Below, in pieces: positions 56,041 to 64,000 of a stretch of DNA of 64,000 bases; positions within the stretch are counted from its first letter, which is position 1, and every line of letters begins with the position of its first letter. The stretch is from the NCBI GenBank assembly GCA_963759235.1, contig CAVWYO010000011.1, forward strand, positions 12,073 to 76,072. Reading direction: 5' to 3'. The DNA is from Bauldia sp963759235 (lineage in GTDB: Bacteria > Pseudomonadota > Alphaproteobacteria > Rhizobiales > Kaistiaceae). The position numbers and the translations under genes are program-made. The notes beneath the pieces are model-generated. The model did no database searches. It worked only from the letters and a program-made list of their open reading frames with translations, and was not told the origin of the DNA.

Positions 56041-57042
56041 GTGCGGTTGAGATCTTTCCTTCTGAAGATCGTCAATATCCTTGGCATCTGTTTCGTGGTC
56101 ATCGCCTTTTCGCCGTCGCCGTTTGCGGCTGAGCAAGCATCGGACATTCCGGCCTGGCTGAGCGCTTATGTCGGCGAAGGCGAAGGTCAAATCGCACCGC
56201 CGGTCTTGCAGAGGGCGCGCGCGCTCTACCTGCAAAAAGTGAGCGAAGGCGCGGTCAAAAACCCCTGCTATTTCGCCATGGACGCGACACGTCCCAACGA
56301 TCTGGACGATGGCACGCCGGGTCTCCGGTTCTACGTCATCTGCGAATCCGACCAGTCGTTCCGTGCGATTTCGGCGGGTCACGGCGGCGGTCGCGATTTG
56401 AAGGGCGTCGCGGATTTCGCAAACGGAAGGCGGTGCGCCAAGAACTTCGGCAACGCCAGCGGTTCGAACCTGACGACCGGCGGGACCTACGTGACAGGCG
56501 AGACGAAAGCGTCTTTCAAAGGCTACTACCGCACCTCGGCGAAACAAGATGCGGTCTTGATGCGCTCGTTCGTTCAGTTCGACGGCGAGGGCGAGACTGC
56601 AAACGCCAGACAGCGCCAGATCGGCGGACACCCGGCGGTCTTGCTGGGGGGAGTATGTCTTCTGAAAAATCCGAGCAGCCCGTACGCGAACCACGACGGT
56701 TACGTCCCGCTCGGAACGCTGGTCGACTACTCCGGCGGCCGGAGCGACGGCTGCACCAGTTGGTCGCCGTCGGACGCCGGGGAAATCATTGCGATGACGA
56801 AGGACGATCCGACGACGCTGTACATCTATCCTGCCGCAGCCGACGTCAACGCCGTCGCGCGAGCGGTGGCGGCCGGCCGCTCGCTATCGAGCGCGGGGTT
56901 ATATTGGAATGCCACCTGTTTGAAGGAAATCCGCTCTCCGAAATATTGGCCAAAGGAAACCCTCGAGCCGATCCTCGCTCAATACAAGCAGGACCATCCG
57001 GCACCGCCGCACCGGCCAACGCCGATTTGCAAGGGGCAGTGA
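56041..57042 (+). CDS. YkuD-like murein L,D-transpeptidase catalytic-domain protein
   Basis: The 333-residue protein begins with a signal peptide (LLKIVNILGICFVVIAFSPS) and ends in a proline-rich tail. The central part matches the YkuD-like L,D-transpeptidase family: MDATRPNDLDDGTPGLRFYVI, GGTYVTGETKASFKGYY, a histidine in GGHPAVLLG, and the catalytic cysteine in GGRSDGCTSW. Start GTG 56041 is supported by AGGAGA seven bases upstream. It may crosslink peptidoglycan or attach lipoprotein in the periplasm. It is flanked by a direct 168-bp repeat. Confidence 0.65.
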   Translation: MRLRSFLLKIVNILGICFVVIAFSPSPFAAEQASDIPAWLSAYVGEGEGQIAPPVLQRARALYLQKVSEGAVKNPCYFAMDATRPNDLDDGTPGLRFYVICESDQSFRAISAGHGGGRDLKGVADFANGRRCAKNFGNASGSNLTTGGTYVTGETKASFKGYYRTSAKQDAVLMRSFVQFDGEGETANARQRQIGGHPAVLLGGVCLLKNPSSPYANHDGYVPLGTLVDYSGGRSDGCTSWSPSDAGEIIAMTKDDPTTLYIYPAAADVNAVARAVAAGRSLSSAGLYWNATCLKEIRSPKYWPKETLEPILAQYKQDHPAPPHRPTPICKGQ

Positions 57043-57192
57043 AATTTGTCTCTTCGCGCCACACGGTTTCAGGATGAGACGCTGACTCCGCCGCCGGCAT
57101 TTCAGCTTCTGGCCCGACCTCGCTGCAGGCGAACCATCGGGAATTGGATGAATGCAGTCATTCAATCCTAAGGGAGCGAGCGGCCGCTCCGG

Positions 57193-57360
57193 GGCGCTTT
57201 TCCGAAGGCACATCTCGTCCGACAGATGTTCGGAGATGCGCCCAAAGCCGACGCTCGTCAACCAGGGGACGGCGCGTTCACAGGGTCGCGGCCTGGAAAG
57301 GCCGCGGCGCAGGAACACGCAGGTTTCCTGCTTTCCGTGCCGCGGGTTTCGAGGCGGCGC
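57193..57360. repeat. 168-bp intergenic repeat, copy B
   Basis: Second copy of the element at 55610-55778. It contains an ACATCT/AGATGT stem (57209-57229) that is spoiled in copy A. The leftward frame reads PCERAVPWLTSVGFGRISEH, close to that of copy A. It fills most of the 317-base gap after the transpeptidase gene and abuts the stop of the next leftward gene. Confidence 0.8.
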
Positions 57361-57728
57361 TACCGGGCGGCAACTGCACTGGTCAGCTCGACGCTCCCGA
57401 TGCCTTCAGGCGTATAGCCGCTCGGGCTGAAGACGATTTCCCCGCCGAACCCGCTCTGGTCTCGGCTGGCCAGCGGCGACCGCTCCAGACTTGCAATACC
57501 CTGCGGCGTGTAGGCGCTCGGGCTGAAGACGATTTCCTTGCCGAACCCGCTCTGGTCTCGGCTTGCGAGAGGCGACCACGCGCCGTCGATCGCGCCCGGC
57601 GCAAGATTGACGACGCCCGCGAGCGATTTTCCTTCAACGCCGGCGGTTTTGTTGACAGCCTCGTCGGCGGCGGCGATCGAAACGAACAATGCGAAAGTAG
57701 CTCCGGTAGCCAAAACCAGCTTGCGCAT
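57360..57728 (-). CDS. Small secreted protein with two tandem 32-residue repeats
   Basis: The 122-residue product has a signal peptide (LVLATGATFALFVSIAAADE) and then two copies of SPLASRDQSGFGxEIVFSPSxYTPxGI, repeated at the DNA level with a 96-base period (cgta at 57411, cgtg at 57507). I do not recognise the family. GGAG lies just upstream of ATG 57728. Secretion is likely; the function is unknown. Confidence 0.65.
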   Translation of the reverse strand: MRKLVLATGATFALFVSIAAADEAVNKTAGVEGKSLAGVVNLAPGAIDGAWSPLASRDQSGFGKEIVFSPSAYTPQGIASLERSPLASRDQSGFGGEIVFSPSGYTPEGIGSVELTSAVAAR

Positions 57729-57902
57729 GACCTGCTCCATTGGGTTCGAGGAAGAGAACCGTTCCCTCAAGTTTCGGGAGGAGACAGCAAAGCAAAACCG
57801 TGTTTTTTGAACATCCCCCGATCATGCTATTTCGGAACGTCCTGCCACTATGCTATTTTTGCTTTGCAGGCGTCGGTTGTGGTCGCCTCGGGAGCCCCAT
57901 GA

Positions 57903-59012
57903 GTGGCGGTGTCAACCGCGGTACGCGCGGAAGCACGATTTAAGCAAATCTGCTGTCTGGATCTTGCCGGCGAGGCAGTGATCCTCGCGCTGCTCAAGGA
58001 ACTGCACGCGATCGTCCCCTATGTTATCGCAAGGGTGTTCCTGATCGGCGAGAGTGGTGAGATCACCAACTGCTACGACGAGAATCCTGACTTTCATCTC
58101 CTCGCCGACGTCTATTGGCAGGAATTCCATGGCCGGCGCGGTCGTGAATTGGCAGGCACGTTTCCCGATATCATCCGGACTCAGATCGGCGTTCGCGATT
58201 TCGAAGAAACGCTGGGGTCGCTCAAGATCGAGCTGAATTCATTTCGCCGGAGTGAATTCTACGATCTCATCTACCGGCCGCCCCAGATCGATTCGTTCAT
58301 GCGCCTTATCGTTCGCGAAGGAGGACGCGGACGCCCGCTGGGTGTCGTGACGATGCATCGAGCGCCCGGCGAGGGCCGCTGGACGACGGAAGAAAGGCGC
58401 AAGCTGGGCAATCTGGAGTCGTTCTTTGCCCATGTAATGACTACACGCGGCAGGGGCGAGGCGCCGCTGGCCGATAGCGACAGGAACGGTCTCATTGTCG
58501 CCGATCGAGCAGGCAAGGTCGTTTCGTTTTCGGCCCAAGGCGGCCAGCTTCTGTTCCTTGCAATGCACGAGCGCGTCGCGCCGGGCGCCGCGATCGGTCG
58601 ATCGATCGTTCTGCCACTGCCGGTCGTCAAACTCTGTCGAGACCTTTCGAGAATCTTTGCGGACGACCCGATGGCGTCGGCGCCAACCTACCATCACCGG
58701 AATGCGTGGGGCGGATTCCAGTTCCGCGCGTATTGGTTGGATAGGGGCGAGCCCGATTCCGGCTTGATCGGCATCACCGTGAGCCACAGGGAACCTTTGA
58801 CGGTGAGGCTGGTGCGCCGCGTCGGAGAGTTACCGCTCAATGGCCGGGAGGCCGAGGTTTGCCGGTACATGGCAAGCGGCTTGTCGAACGAGGCAATCGG
58901 CGATCGGCTCGGCATCAGCAAACACACGGCGATCGCCCACGGCCGGTGGATCTACAACAAGCTCGGCGTACACAACCGCGCCGAATTGGTGGGCAAGCTT
59001 CTATTCGATTGA
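57903..59012 (+). CDS. LuxR-family transcriptional regulator
   Basis: The 369-residue protein ends in a LuxR/GerE helix-turn-helix: LNGREAEVCRYMASGLSNEAIGDRLGISKHTAIAHGRWIYNKL. The N-terminal 280 residues form a sensor region I cannot name. It starts at GTG 57903 after GGGAG (a second GTG two codons later is possible). It may regulate the adjoining secreted-protein and transpeptidase genes, but no binding site is apparent. Confidence 0.78.
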   Translation: MAVSTAVRAEARFKQICCLDLAGEAVILALLKELHAIVPYVIARVFLIGESGEITNCYDENPDFHLLADVYWQEFHGRRGRELAGTFPDIIRTQIGVRDFEETLGSLKIELNSFRRSEFYDLIYRPPQIDSFMRLIVREGGRGRPLGVVTMHRAPGEGRWTTEERRKLGNLESFFAHVMTTRGRGEAPLADSDRNGLIVADRAGKVVSFSAQGGQLLFLAMHERVAPGAAIGRSIVLPLPVVKLCRDLSRIFADDPMASAPTYHHRNAWGGFQFRAYWLDRGEPDSGLIGITVSHREPLTVRLVRRVGELPLNGREAEVCRYMASGLSNEAIGDRLGISKHTAIAHGRWIYNKLGVHNRAELVGKLLFD

Positions 59013-59206
59013 GCGGAATTGCGAACCCCACGCAGGCGCCCCTCGGCTATCGAACGCCGTCAGCTGTCGTGAGGACGCCGGCCGATCCGTGCCAAGCGGA
59101 GGCTGGGTTGCGGCGCGGCCATGCGGCGCGGGGGTTCGGCCACAAGTCGCTCCGGCACGAATGGGCGGGAGGGAATCCCGCCCATTCGCAAGCTCGGGTC
59201 GATCGG

Positions 59207-60187
59207 CTATTTAGCCATCATCTGCTTGGCGTTGTCCGCGGTGATCGCGGTGGTATCCACCGTCACCGTCGGCGATACCGAAGTCGCGCAATCGAGAAGA
59301 ATCGACTTCGCCATGTCGATCGCTTCCTGGGCGCCCGTCGGGTAGGTGAAGGTCGCCGACCAATCGCCCCTGGCGACGGCCTCGATGCCGCCCGCGGGTC
59401 CCGGCAGGCCATCGGTGCCAATGATCATGACCTGCTTGCCGGCGCCCTTGGCCGCAAGAAGAGCGCCCGCGGCCATCATGTCGTTGCTGGCATAGACCAT
59501 CTTGATATCCGGATGGGCCTGGAGCATGGCGGCAAACGCCGTCTGTGCCTTATCCGGCAGCCAGTCGGCCGCCTGCTCGGCAACGATCTCGATCTTCGAG
59601 TTGCCCTTGACGCCGTCCTTGAAGCCGTTGAGCCGCTCAACGGCGGGAGTGGAGCTCGGCAGACCCTCAAGTACGGCGGCCTCGCCGCCATCGGGAAGAA
59701 GTGTCGCGGCGGTGTATTCGCCGGCAGCATAGGCGATCTTGTAATTGTCGCCGCCGATGAACGCGGTGTAGTCCTTGCCGGGATCGCCCACGGTCTTCCT
59801 ATCCAGTTCGATGACGGGAATGCCGGCATCCATCGCCCGCTTGACCGCCGGCGTAAGCGGGGCGGCCTCGAACGGCGAAATCAGGAGAAGGTCGACCTTC
59901 TGCGTAATGAAGTTGTCGACCTGGGACGTCTGCGTGTTGACGTTGCCGGAGCCGTCGGCGATCTGCAGCGTGAACTGCGGCACGGCTTTGGCGGCGGCCG
60001 TCAGTTCGTCATTCACATGCTGGCGGTAAGGCTCGGCGTTATTCGCCTGGGAAAAGCCGATGATGAAATCTCCGTCTTTGCCGCAGGCGCTCACGAGCGG
60101 GTCGGCGGCATAGGCCGTGGTCGCTGCGCAGAGGCAAGTGCCTGCCAGCAGCGCGGCACGCCAAAACTGTTGAACGCGTCTTTCCAT
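59207..60187 (-). CDS. Sugar ABC transporter substrate-binding protein
   Basis: The 326-residue protein has a signal peptide (ALLAGTCLCAATTAYAADP) and the type-1 fold: FIIGFSQANNAEPYRQHVNDEL, DNFITQKVDLLLISPFEAAPLTPAV, VIELDRKTVGDPGKD, GTDGLPGPAGGIEAV. The start is ATG 60187, after AAGGAGG. It is the last gene of a lacI-led operon. The sugar is unknown. Confidence 0.92.
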   Translation of the reverse strand: MERRVQQFWRAALLAGTCLCAATTAYAADPLVSACGKDGDFIIGFSQANNAEPYRQHVNDELTAAAKAVPQFTLQIADGSGNVNTQTSQVDNFITQKVDLLLISPFEAAPLTPAVKRAMDAGIPVIELDRKTVGDPGKDYTAFIGGDNYKIAYAAGEYTAATLLPDGGEAAVLEGLPSSTPAVERLNGFKDGVKGNSKIEIVAEQAADWLPDKAQTAFAAMLQAHPDIKMVYASNDMMAAGALLAAKGAGKQVMIIGTDGLPGPAGGIEAVARGDWSATFTYPTGAQEAIDMAKSILLDCATSVSPTVTVDTTAITADNAKQMMAK

Positions 60188-60202
60188 TGGTTCCTCCTTG
60201 AT

Positions 60203-60234
60203 GGCCGCCGGCACGAATTGTGATTTCGGCGGCC
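60203..60234. promoter_or_regulatory. Hairpin between permease and binding-protein genes
   Basis: A perfect 8-bp inverted repeat (GGCCGCCG at 60203-60210, CGGCGGCC at 60227-60234) with a 16-base loop lies just upstream of the binding-protein ribosome site in the leftward transcript. It may protect or segment the transcript so the binding protein is made in excess. Confidence 0.55.
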
Positions 60235-60248
60235 TTGGTGTCACCTGA

Positions 60249-61295
60249 CTACCTCCCCAATCCCTCGCGGCGACGAACGAGGGATTGAAGTACCGCCGCC
60301 AGCACGATGATGGCAGCCGTGGCCAGGAGCTGCATCGCAGGCGTGATGTTGTTGAGCTGAAGAATGTTGGCCAGCGCACCGAGCATGATGGTGCCGGCGA
60401 CCGTGCCCACCATCGATCCCGAACCGCCGAAGAGGCTGGTGCCGCCGATCACAACGGCGGCGATTGCCGTCAGTTCGTATCCCGTGCCGTCATTGGCGCT
60501 GCCGAAGTTGAACTGCCCCGCATGGACGATACCGGCAAGGGCCGAAGCGAAGCCGGTGATGGCGTAGGCGGAGATCTTGATCGCCGCGACCGGAATGCCG
60601 GAGATGCGCGCGGCACGTTCGTTGCCGCCGACCGCGAACACATAACGGCCGTAGCGCGTGGTGTTGAGCGCAAGCGTCGCTATGCCGGCGAACACGATGA
60701 AGACGATCGTCGCGACCGGCACGACGTTGTTGAACAGGCGCTCGCCGAGGATGGCGAAGACCGGCGGCGCCAGCCCCGGCCCGTCGCCGTAGGAGATGTT
60801 GATGTACTGGTTGCCCGAGACGACGAGGGCAAGGCCGCGCGCCGCCTGCAAGCCGGCGAGCGTCACGATGAAAGGTTCGAGACGGAAACGGCTGGAGATC
60901 GCGCCCTGGATCAGGCCGAACAGCGTGCCCATCAAAAGAACGGCAATCAGCGTGGAGACCAACCCGAACCCCGAGACCATCATGGTCGCCGTAACAACGC
61001 TCGAAAGGCTGAGAACCGCGCCGACCGACAAATCGATGCCGGCGGTTATGATGACGAACGTCATTCCGATCGCGATGACCCCGGTTTCCGACACGGCCCT
61101 GATGATGTTGGCGATATTGTCGGGCGCCAGGAACAGGATCACGCCGTGTCGGCTGGGCGAAAAGATCACGCCGCCGATGACGACAAGGACGAGCCCGATC
61201 AGGCTTTGGAATCGAACGATCAGAGCCAGAGGATCACGGGCCTTGCCCGATCGCGCGGGAGTCGATATCGCCTCCGTGGTCGATTGTTCAGACAT
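60249..61295 (-). CDS. Sugar ABC transporter permease (RbsC-type)
   Basis: The 348-residue membrane protein has the RbsC core: GMTFVIITAGIDLSVGAVLSLSSVV and AIAAVVIGGTSLFGGSGSMVGTVAGTIMLGAL, with about ten helices. ATG 61295 shares a base with the ATPase stop (TGATG), showing coupling. Confidence 0.92.
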   Translation of the reverse strand: MSEQSTTEAISTPARSGKARDPLALIVRFQSLIGLVLVVIGGVIFSPSRHGVILFLAPDNIANIIRAVSETGVIAIGMTFVIITAGIDLSVGAVLSLSSVVTATMMVSGFGLVSTLIAVLLMGTLFGLIQGAISSRFRLEPFIVTLAGLQAARGLALVVSGNQYINISYGDGPGLAPPVFAILGERLFNNVVPVATIVFIVFAGIATLALNTTRYGRYVFAVGGNERAARISGIPVAAIKISAYAITGFASALAGIVHAGQFNFGSANDGTGYELTAIAAVVIGGTSLFGGSGSMVGTVAGTIMLGALANILQLNNITPAMQLLATAAIIVLAAVLQSLVRRREGLGR

Positions 61296-62812
61296 CAAGC
61301 CTCTCTGCCGTTGGCGGCGGCAAGCACGACGTCCTCGTCAACACCGCCCTTGAATTCGGCTACGCTGCGGCCGTTACGGAGCACGATGATCCGGTCGCAG
61401 AGGCCGATCAGCTCCGGCATCTCGCTCGATGCCACGAGAATGCCGAGTCCGTCGGAGGCAAGCCGGCGAAGCCGGGCGTAGATCTCCCCCTTTGCTCCGA
61501 CGTCGACGCCGCGCGTCGGCTCGTCGAGGAGGAGGAGGCGCGGCTTGGCTAGCACCTCTTTCGCCAGAACGACTTTCTGTTGATTGCCGCCGGAGAGCGA
61601 ACCGACCGGAATGTTGGGCTTGCGCGGCCGAATATCGAACTGCCCGAACGACTCCTCGATCGCGTCGTCCTGTCGGTGCCTCGACATGAAGCCGTTTGGA
61701 GAAATGCGCCGGATGATAGACATGACGAGGTTGAGGCCGACGGCCATGCGCAGCATCAGGCCGCTGCCGCGTCGATCGTCGGTGACGAAGGCGACGCCGG
61801 CCTTGCGGGCGGCCGCGATCGACCGGAGCCGGGTGGGCTTGCCTGCGATGGCAATGTCGCCGAGCCATTTTCCCGGAATGCCGGTGCCGTAAAGGGCGCT
61901 CAGCAGCTCCGTCCGTCCGGCGCCCATGATGCCGGCAAGCCCGACGATCTCGCCCTCATGGACATCGAATGTGACATGCTCCGGCGGCTGCCATCCGGCC
62001 GCCGCCCGCGCGGGCCGAAAGCTCGCATCGCGCAGATGAAGCAACGCCTTGCCGACGTCTGTCGTCCGCTTCGGGTAAAGCTCTTCCAGCGGGCGACCGA
62101 CAAGCAACCGCACAAGTTCCGACTGCGGCGCATCGGCCGCGGTCACGCCGGCGACGCGTCCGTCCCTCATCACCGTGACCCGATCGGCGATCTGCGGCAC
62201 CTCTTCGAGACGGTGGGAGATAAAGATGATGCCGACGCCAGTCGCGCTGAGACGCCGCATGATTTCGAACAGGCGGTCTACCTCGCCGACCGTCAGCGCG
62301 GCGGTGGGTTCGTCCATGATCAGGATGCGCGACGCGTAGGAGAGCGCCTTGACGATCGCGACCACTTGACGTTGGCCGACCGAGAGATCGGCGACGAGCC
62401 TGGCGGGATCAATCCCGAGGTCGATGGCCTCCAGCCTGGTGCGGGCCTCGGCACGCATGGCCGCACTGTCGAGCATGCCGCCCGGCCGCATCAGTTCGCG
62501 GCCAAGAAAGAGATTGGCGGCGACATCCAGGCGCGGAACCAGATCCAGCTCCTGGAAGATGGTTGCAATTCCGGCCGCCTGCGCCTGCCGAGGCGAGGCG
62601 AATTTGACCGGGTTGCCGTCGATCCGGATCACGCCGTCGTCTGGGCTGAAGACGCCGGACACCAAATTGATGAGCGTTGACTTGCCGGCGCCGTTCTCGC
62701 CGAGGAGGGCGTGTATCTCGCCCGCCTTCAGATCGAAATCGACGCCACGGAGCGCCTGCGCGCCGCCGAAGTGCTTCACCGCTCCGGTGACGGAAAGCAG
62801 GGGTTCGCTCAT
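61295..62812 (-). CDS. Sugar ABC transporter ATP-binding protein (two domains)
   Basis: The 505-residue ATPase is of the RbsA/MglA type. The first half has Walker A GENGAGKS, signature LSVGQRQV and Walker B ILIMDEP. The second has the usual degenerate Walker A-like GIMGAGRTE, signature LSGGNQQK and LLLLDEP. Its start overlaps the lacI stop by four bases. Confidence 0.93.
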   Translation of the reverse strand: MSEPLLSVTGAVKHFGGAQALRGVDFDLKAGEIHALLGENGAGKSTLINLVSGVFSPDDGVIRIDGNPVKFASPRQAQAAGIATIFQELDLVPRLDVAANLFLGRELMRPGGMLDSAAMRAEARTRLEAIDLGIDPARLVADLSVGQRQVVAIVKALSYASRILIMDEPTAALTVGEVDRLFEIMRRLSATGVGIIFISHRLEEVPQIADRVTVMRDGRVAGVTAADAPQSELVRLLVGRPLEELYPKRTTDVGKALLHLRDASFRPARAAAGWQPPEHVTFDVHEGEIVGLAGIMGAGRTELLSALYGTGIPGKWLGDIAIAGKPTRLRSIAAARKAGVAFVTDDRRGSGLMLRMAVGLNLVMSIIRRISPNGFMSRHRQDDAIEESFGQFDIRPRKPNIPVGSLSGGNQQKVVLAKEVLAKPRLLLLDEPTRGVDVGAKGEIYARLRRLASDGLGILVASSEMPELIGLCDRIIVLRNGRSVAEFKGGVDEDVVLAAANGREA

Positions 62813-63819
62813 GCCGGGGCTCCGCAGGATTCGCGAACCCGCAAAGACGGGCTGAGACGGACGGTGTGCCGCAGGCCGGTCGGAGCGCCGATCCGCTCGA
62901 CCAGAAGGTCCGAGGCCCGGCGTCCAAGCTCGGCGCAGGGCTGGGCCATCAAAGTCAGCCGCGGCTGGAAGTAGTCCGCCCACTCGAAGTCGTCGATGCC
63001 GAGCACCGAGAGATCGGCAGGGACGCGCAGCCCGCGCTCGCGAACCGCACGCATGATGCCGATCATGGCGAGGTTGTTGCCGGCGATGATGGCCGTCGGA
63101 GGCGTCGCAAGCGCGAGGAAATTGTGCGCCGACGCGGCCGCCTCGATGGTGCCGCCGTTGCCGGTGCTCAAATAGGCGTTGGGGACAACCAGCCCTAACC
63201 CGGTCATGGCCGCCTTGAAGGCGTCGATGCGCTCCAATGTCGTGGTGAAGCCGGGCTGGCCGGCGATGAAGCCGATCCGCCGATGCCCAAAGGAGGCAAC
63301 GTGCTCGACCAGCTCGCTGACCGCGGCGGCATTGTCCACGCCGACTTGATCGAAGCGTGCGTCGGACATCCGGTCGACGAGGACGCAAGGCAGCGCCTTT
63401 TCGACCAGGTAGGCGAGGGACCGTTGCGGCTCGGCCGACGGCGCGAGAATGATCCCGTCGACGCGGCGCTGATGCAACTGTTGGATGATCGCCAGTTCTT
63501 TGTCCGGATCGTCCTCGCTGTCGGACAGGAACACGGTCAGCTCCCGGCGCCAGCACTCCGACTCGACGGCACAGATAATGTCGCTGAAATAGGGGTTGGA
63601 GATGGCCGAGATCACCAGGCCAACCGTTCCGGTCGAGGCCAGCTTCAGCGATCGGGCCAAACTGTTTGGGGTATACCCCACCGCGGCGATGACATCGTTG
63701 ACCCGCTGGACCTTCTCCGGCGAGACATAGCGGGTCTTATTCAGGACATGCGACACCGTCGAGACCGAAACGCCAGCCTTTCTCGCAACTTCGGCAATCG
63801 TGCTGACGGGCGTGCTCAC
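62809..63819 (-). CDS. LacI-family transcriptional regulator
   Basis: The 336-residue protein has the LacI helix-turn-helix VARKAGVSVSTVSHVLN at the N-terminus. The periplasmic-type ligand domain follows (RSLKLASTGTVGLVISAISNPYFSDI, ILAPSAEPQRSLAYLVEK, GFIAGQPGFTTTLERIDAF). It is the first gene of the operon, overlapping the ATPase gene, so it should control its own transcript. Confidence 0.93.
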   Translation of the reverse strand: MSTPVSTIAEVARKAGVSVSTVSHVLNKTRYVSPEKVQRVNDVIAAVGYTPNSLARSLKLASTGTVGLVISAISNPYFSDIICAVESECWRRELTVFLSDSEDDPDKELAIIQQLHQRRVDGIILAPSAEPQRSLAYLVEKALPCVLVDRMSDARFDQVGVDNAAAVSELVEHVASFGHRRIGFIAGQPGFTTTLERIDAFKAAMTGLGLVVPNAYLSTGNGGTIEAAASAHNFLALATPPTAIIAGNNLAMIGIMRAVRERGLRVPADLSVLGIDDFEWADYFQPRLTLMAQPCAELGRRASDLLVERIGAPTGLRHTVRLSPSLRVRESCGAPA

Positions 63820-63940
63820 GGGCAGGCCGAGCGGTTACCCCACGGCGCAGCTATCCGCATGGCCGCATTTCCTCCGCATTCAGTCTTTTGGCCGGAAAGC
63901 TGTTCGGCTTGGAAGATTACCGCCATCGATACGATTGCGC

Positions 63941-63948
63941 AAGCGTTT
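63941..63948. promoter_or_regulatory. Candidate LacI-family operator core
   Basis: AAGCGTTT fits the central AANCGNTT of LacI-type sites, about 120 bases upstream of the lacI start. The flanks are only partly symmetric, so it is suggestive rather than firm. The rest of 63820-64000 shows no gene I can support. Confidence 0.35.
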
Positions 63949-64000
63949 TCCAGGCGTGCGAGGCGGCCTATCCATCAAGGTCTGTTGATGAAACGCGCCG

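Noticed and set aside
63800..63988. 62-residue rightward ORF at the window edge
   Set aside because: No ribosome site and it overlaps the lacI promoter region.

Overview
The window is about 64 kb of high-GC chromosome from an alphaproteobacterium, most likely of the order Hyphomicrobiales (Rhizobiales). The evidence is the conserved gene order recA, alaS, icd, trmJ, murI, rpsD, grxD, bolA, purL, purQ, purS, purC, DUF1476 and purB, then rpe. A branched-chain amino-acid transporter with a DUF6867 partner and a dispersed 60-bp intergenic repeat of rhizobial style agree with this. The genus cannot be fixed from the sequence alone.

Positions 1 to about 3550 look like the right end of an acquired island of visibly lower GC. 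It holds a large FAD/NAD(P)-binding protein cut by the window edge, with a GAF-like C-terminus. Next come a DUF3850 (ASCH/PUA-like) protein, a small P-loop kinase, and a convergent Nudix hydrolase. The island ends inside the 3' end of psuG, which runs on into it as a non-native tail. This is the best candidate in the window for an undescribed system.

From 3.5 to 31 kb lies the housekeeping core: psuK-psuG, recA with a candidate SOS box, a VOC protein, an LpxO-like hydroxylase, alaS, a cyclic-nucleotide-gated potassium channel, icd, trmJ, murI, rpsD, grxD-bolA, the purine cluster, a TorF-like porin and rpe. Accessory pieces interrupt it. One is a TetR/AhpD-like pair sharing three palindromic operators. 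Another is a brnTA toxin-antitoxin pair fused by overlap to purL.

From 31 to 46 kb are transport and metabolism genes: a TRAP transporter (dctP-dctQ-dctM), MAPEG, an alpha/beta hydrolase, a P1-family peptidase, a branched-chain amino-acid ABC transporter, an MFS transporter, an RTX-type calcium-binding protein (frameshifted), an RraA-like aldolase and a uracil-DNA glycosylase.

From 46 to 64 kb are a sorbosone-dehydrogenase-like beta-propeller, two LuxR-type regulators and two independent sugar ABC systems. One has a divergent GntR regulator with SDR and zinc alcohol dehydrogenases; the other is led by lacI. Between them lies a patch with a degenerate 168-bp repeat flanking a YkuD-like L,D-transpeptidase, next to a secreted protein made of two tandem 32-residue units.

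Three genes (the island kinase, alaS and the RTX protein) are each broken by what looks like one extra base. Because alaS is essential, sequence error is the simplest explanation for at least that one.
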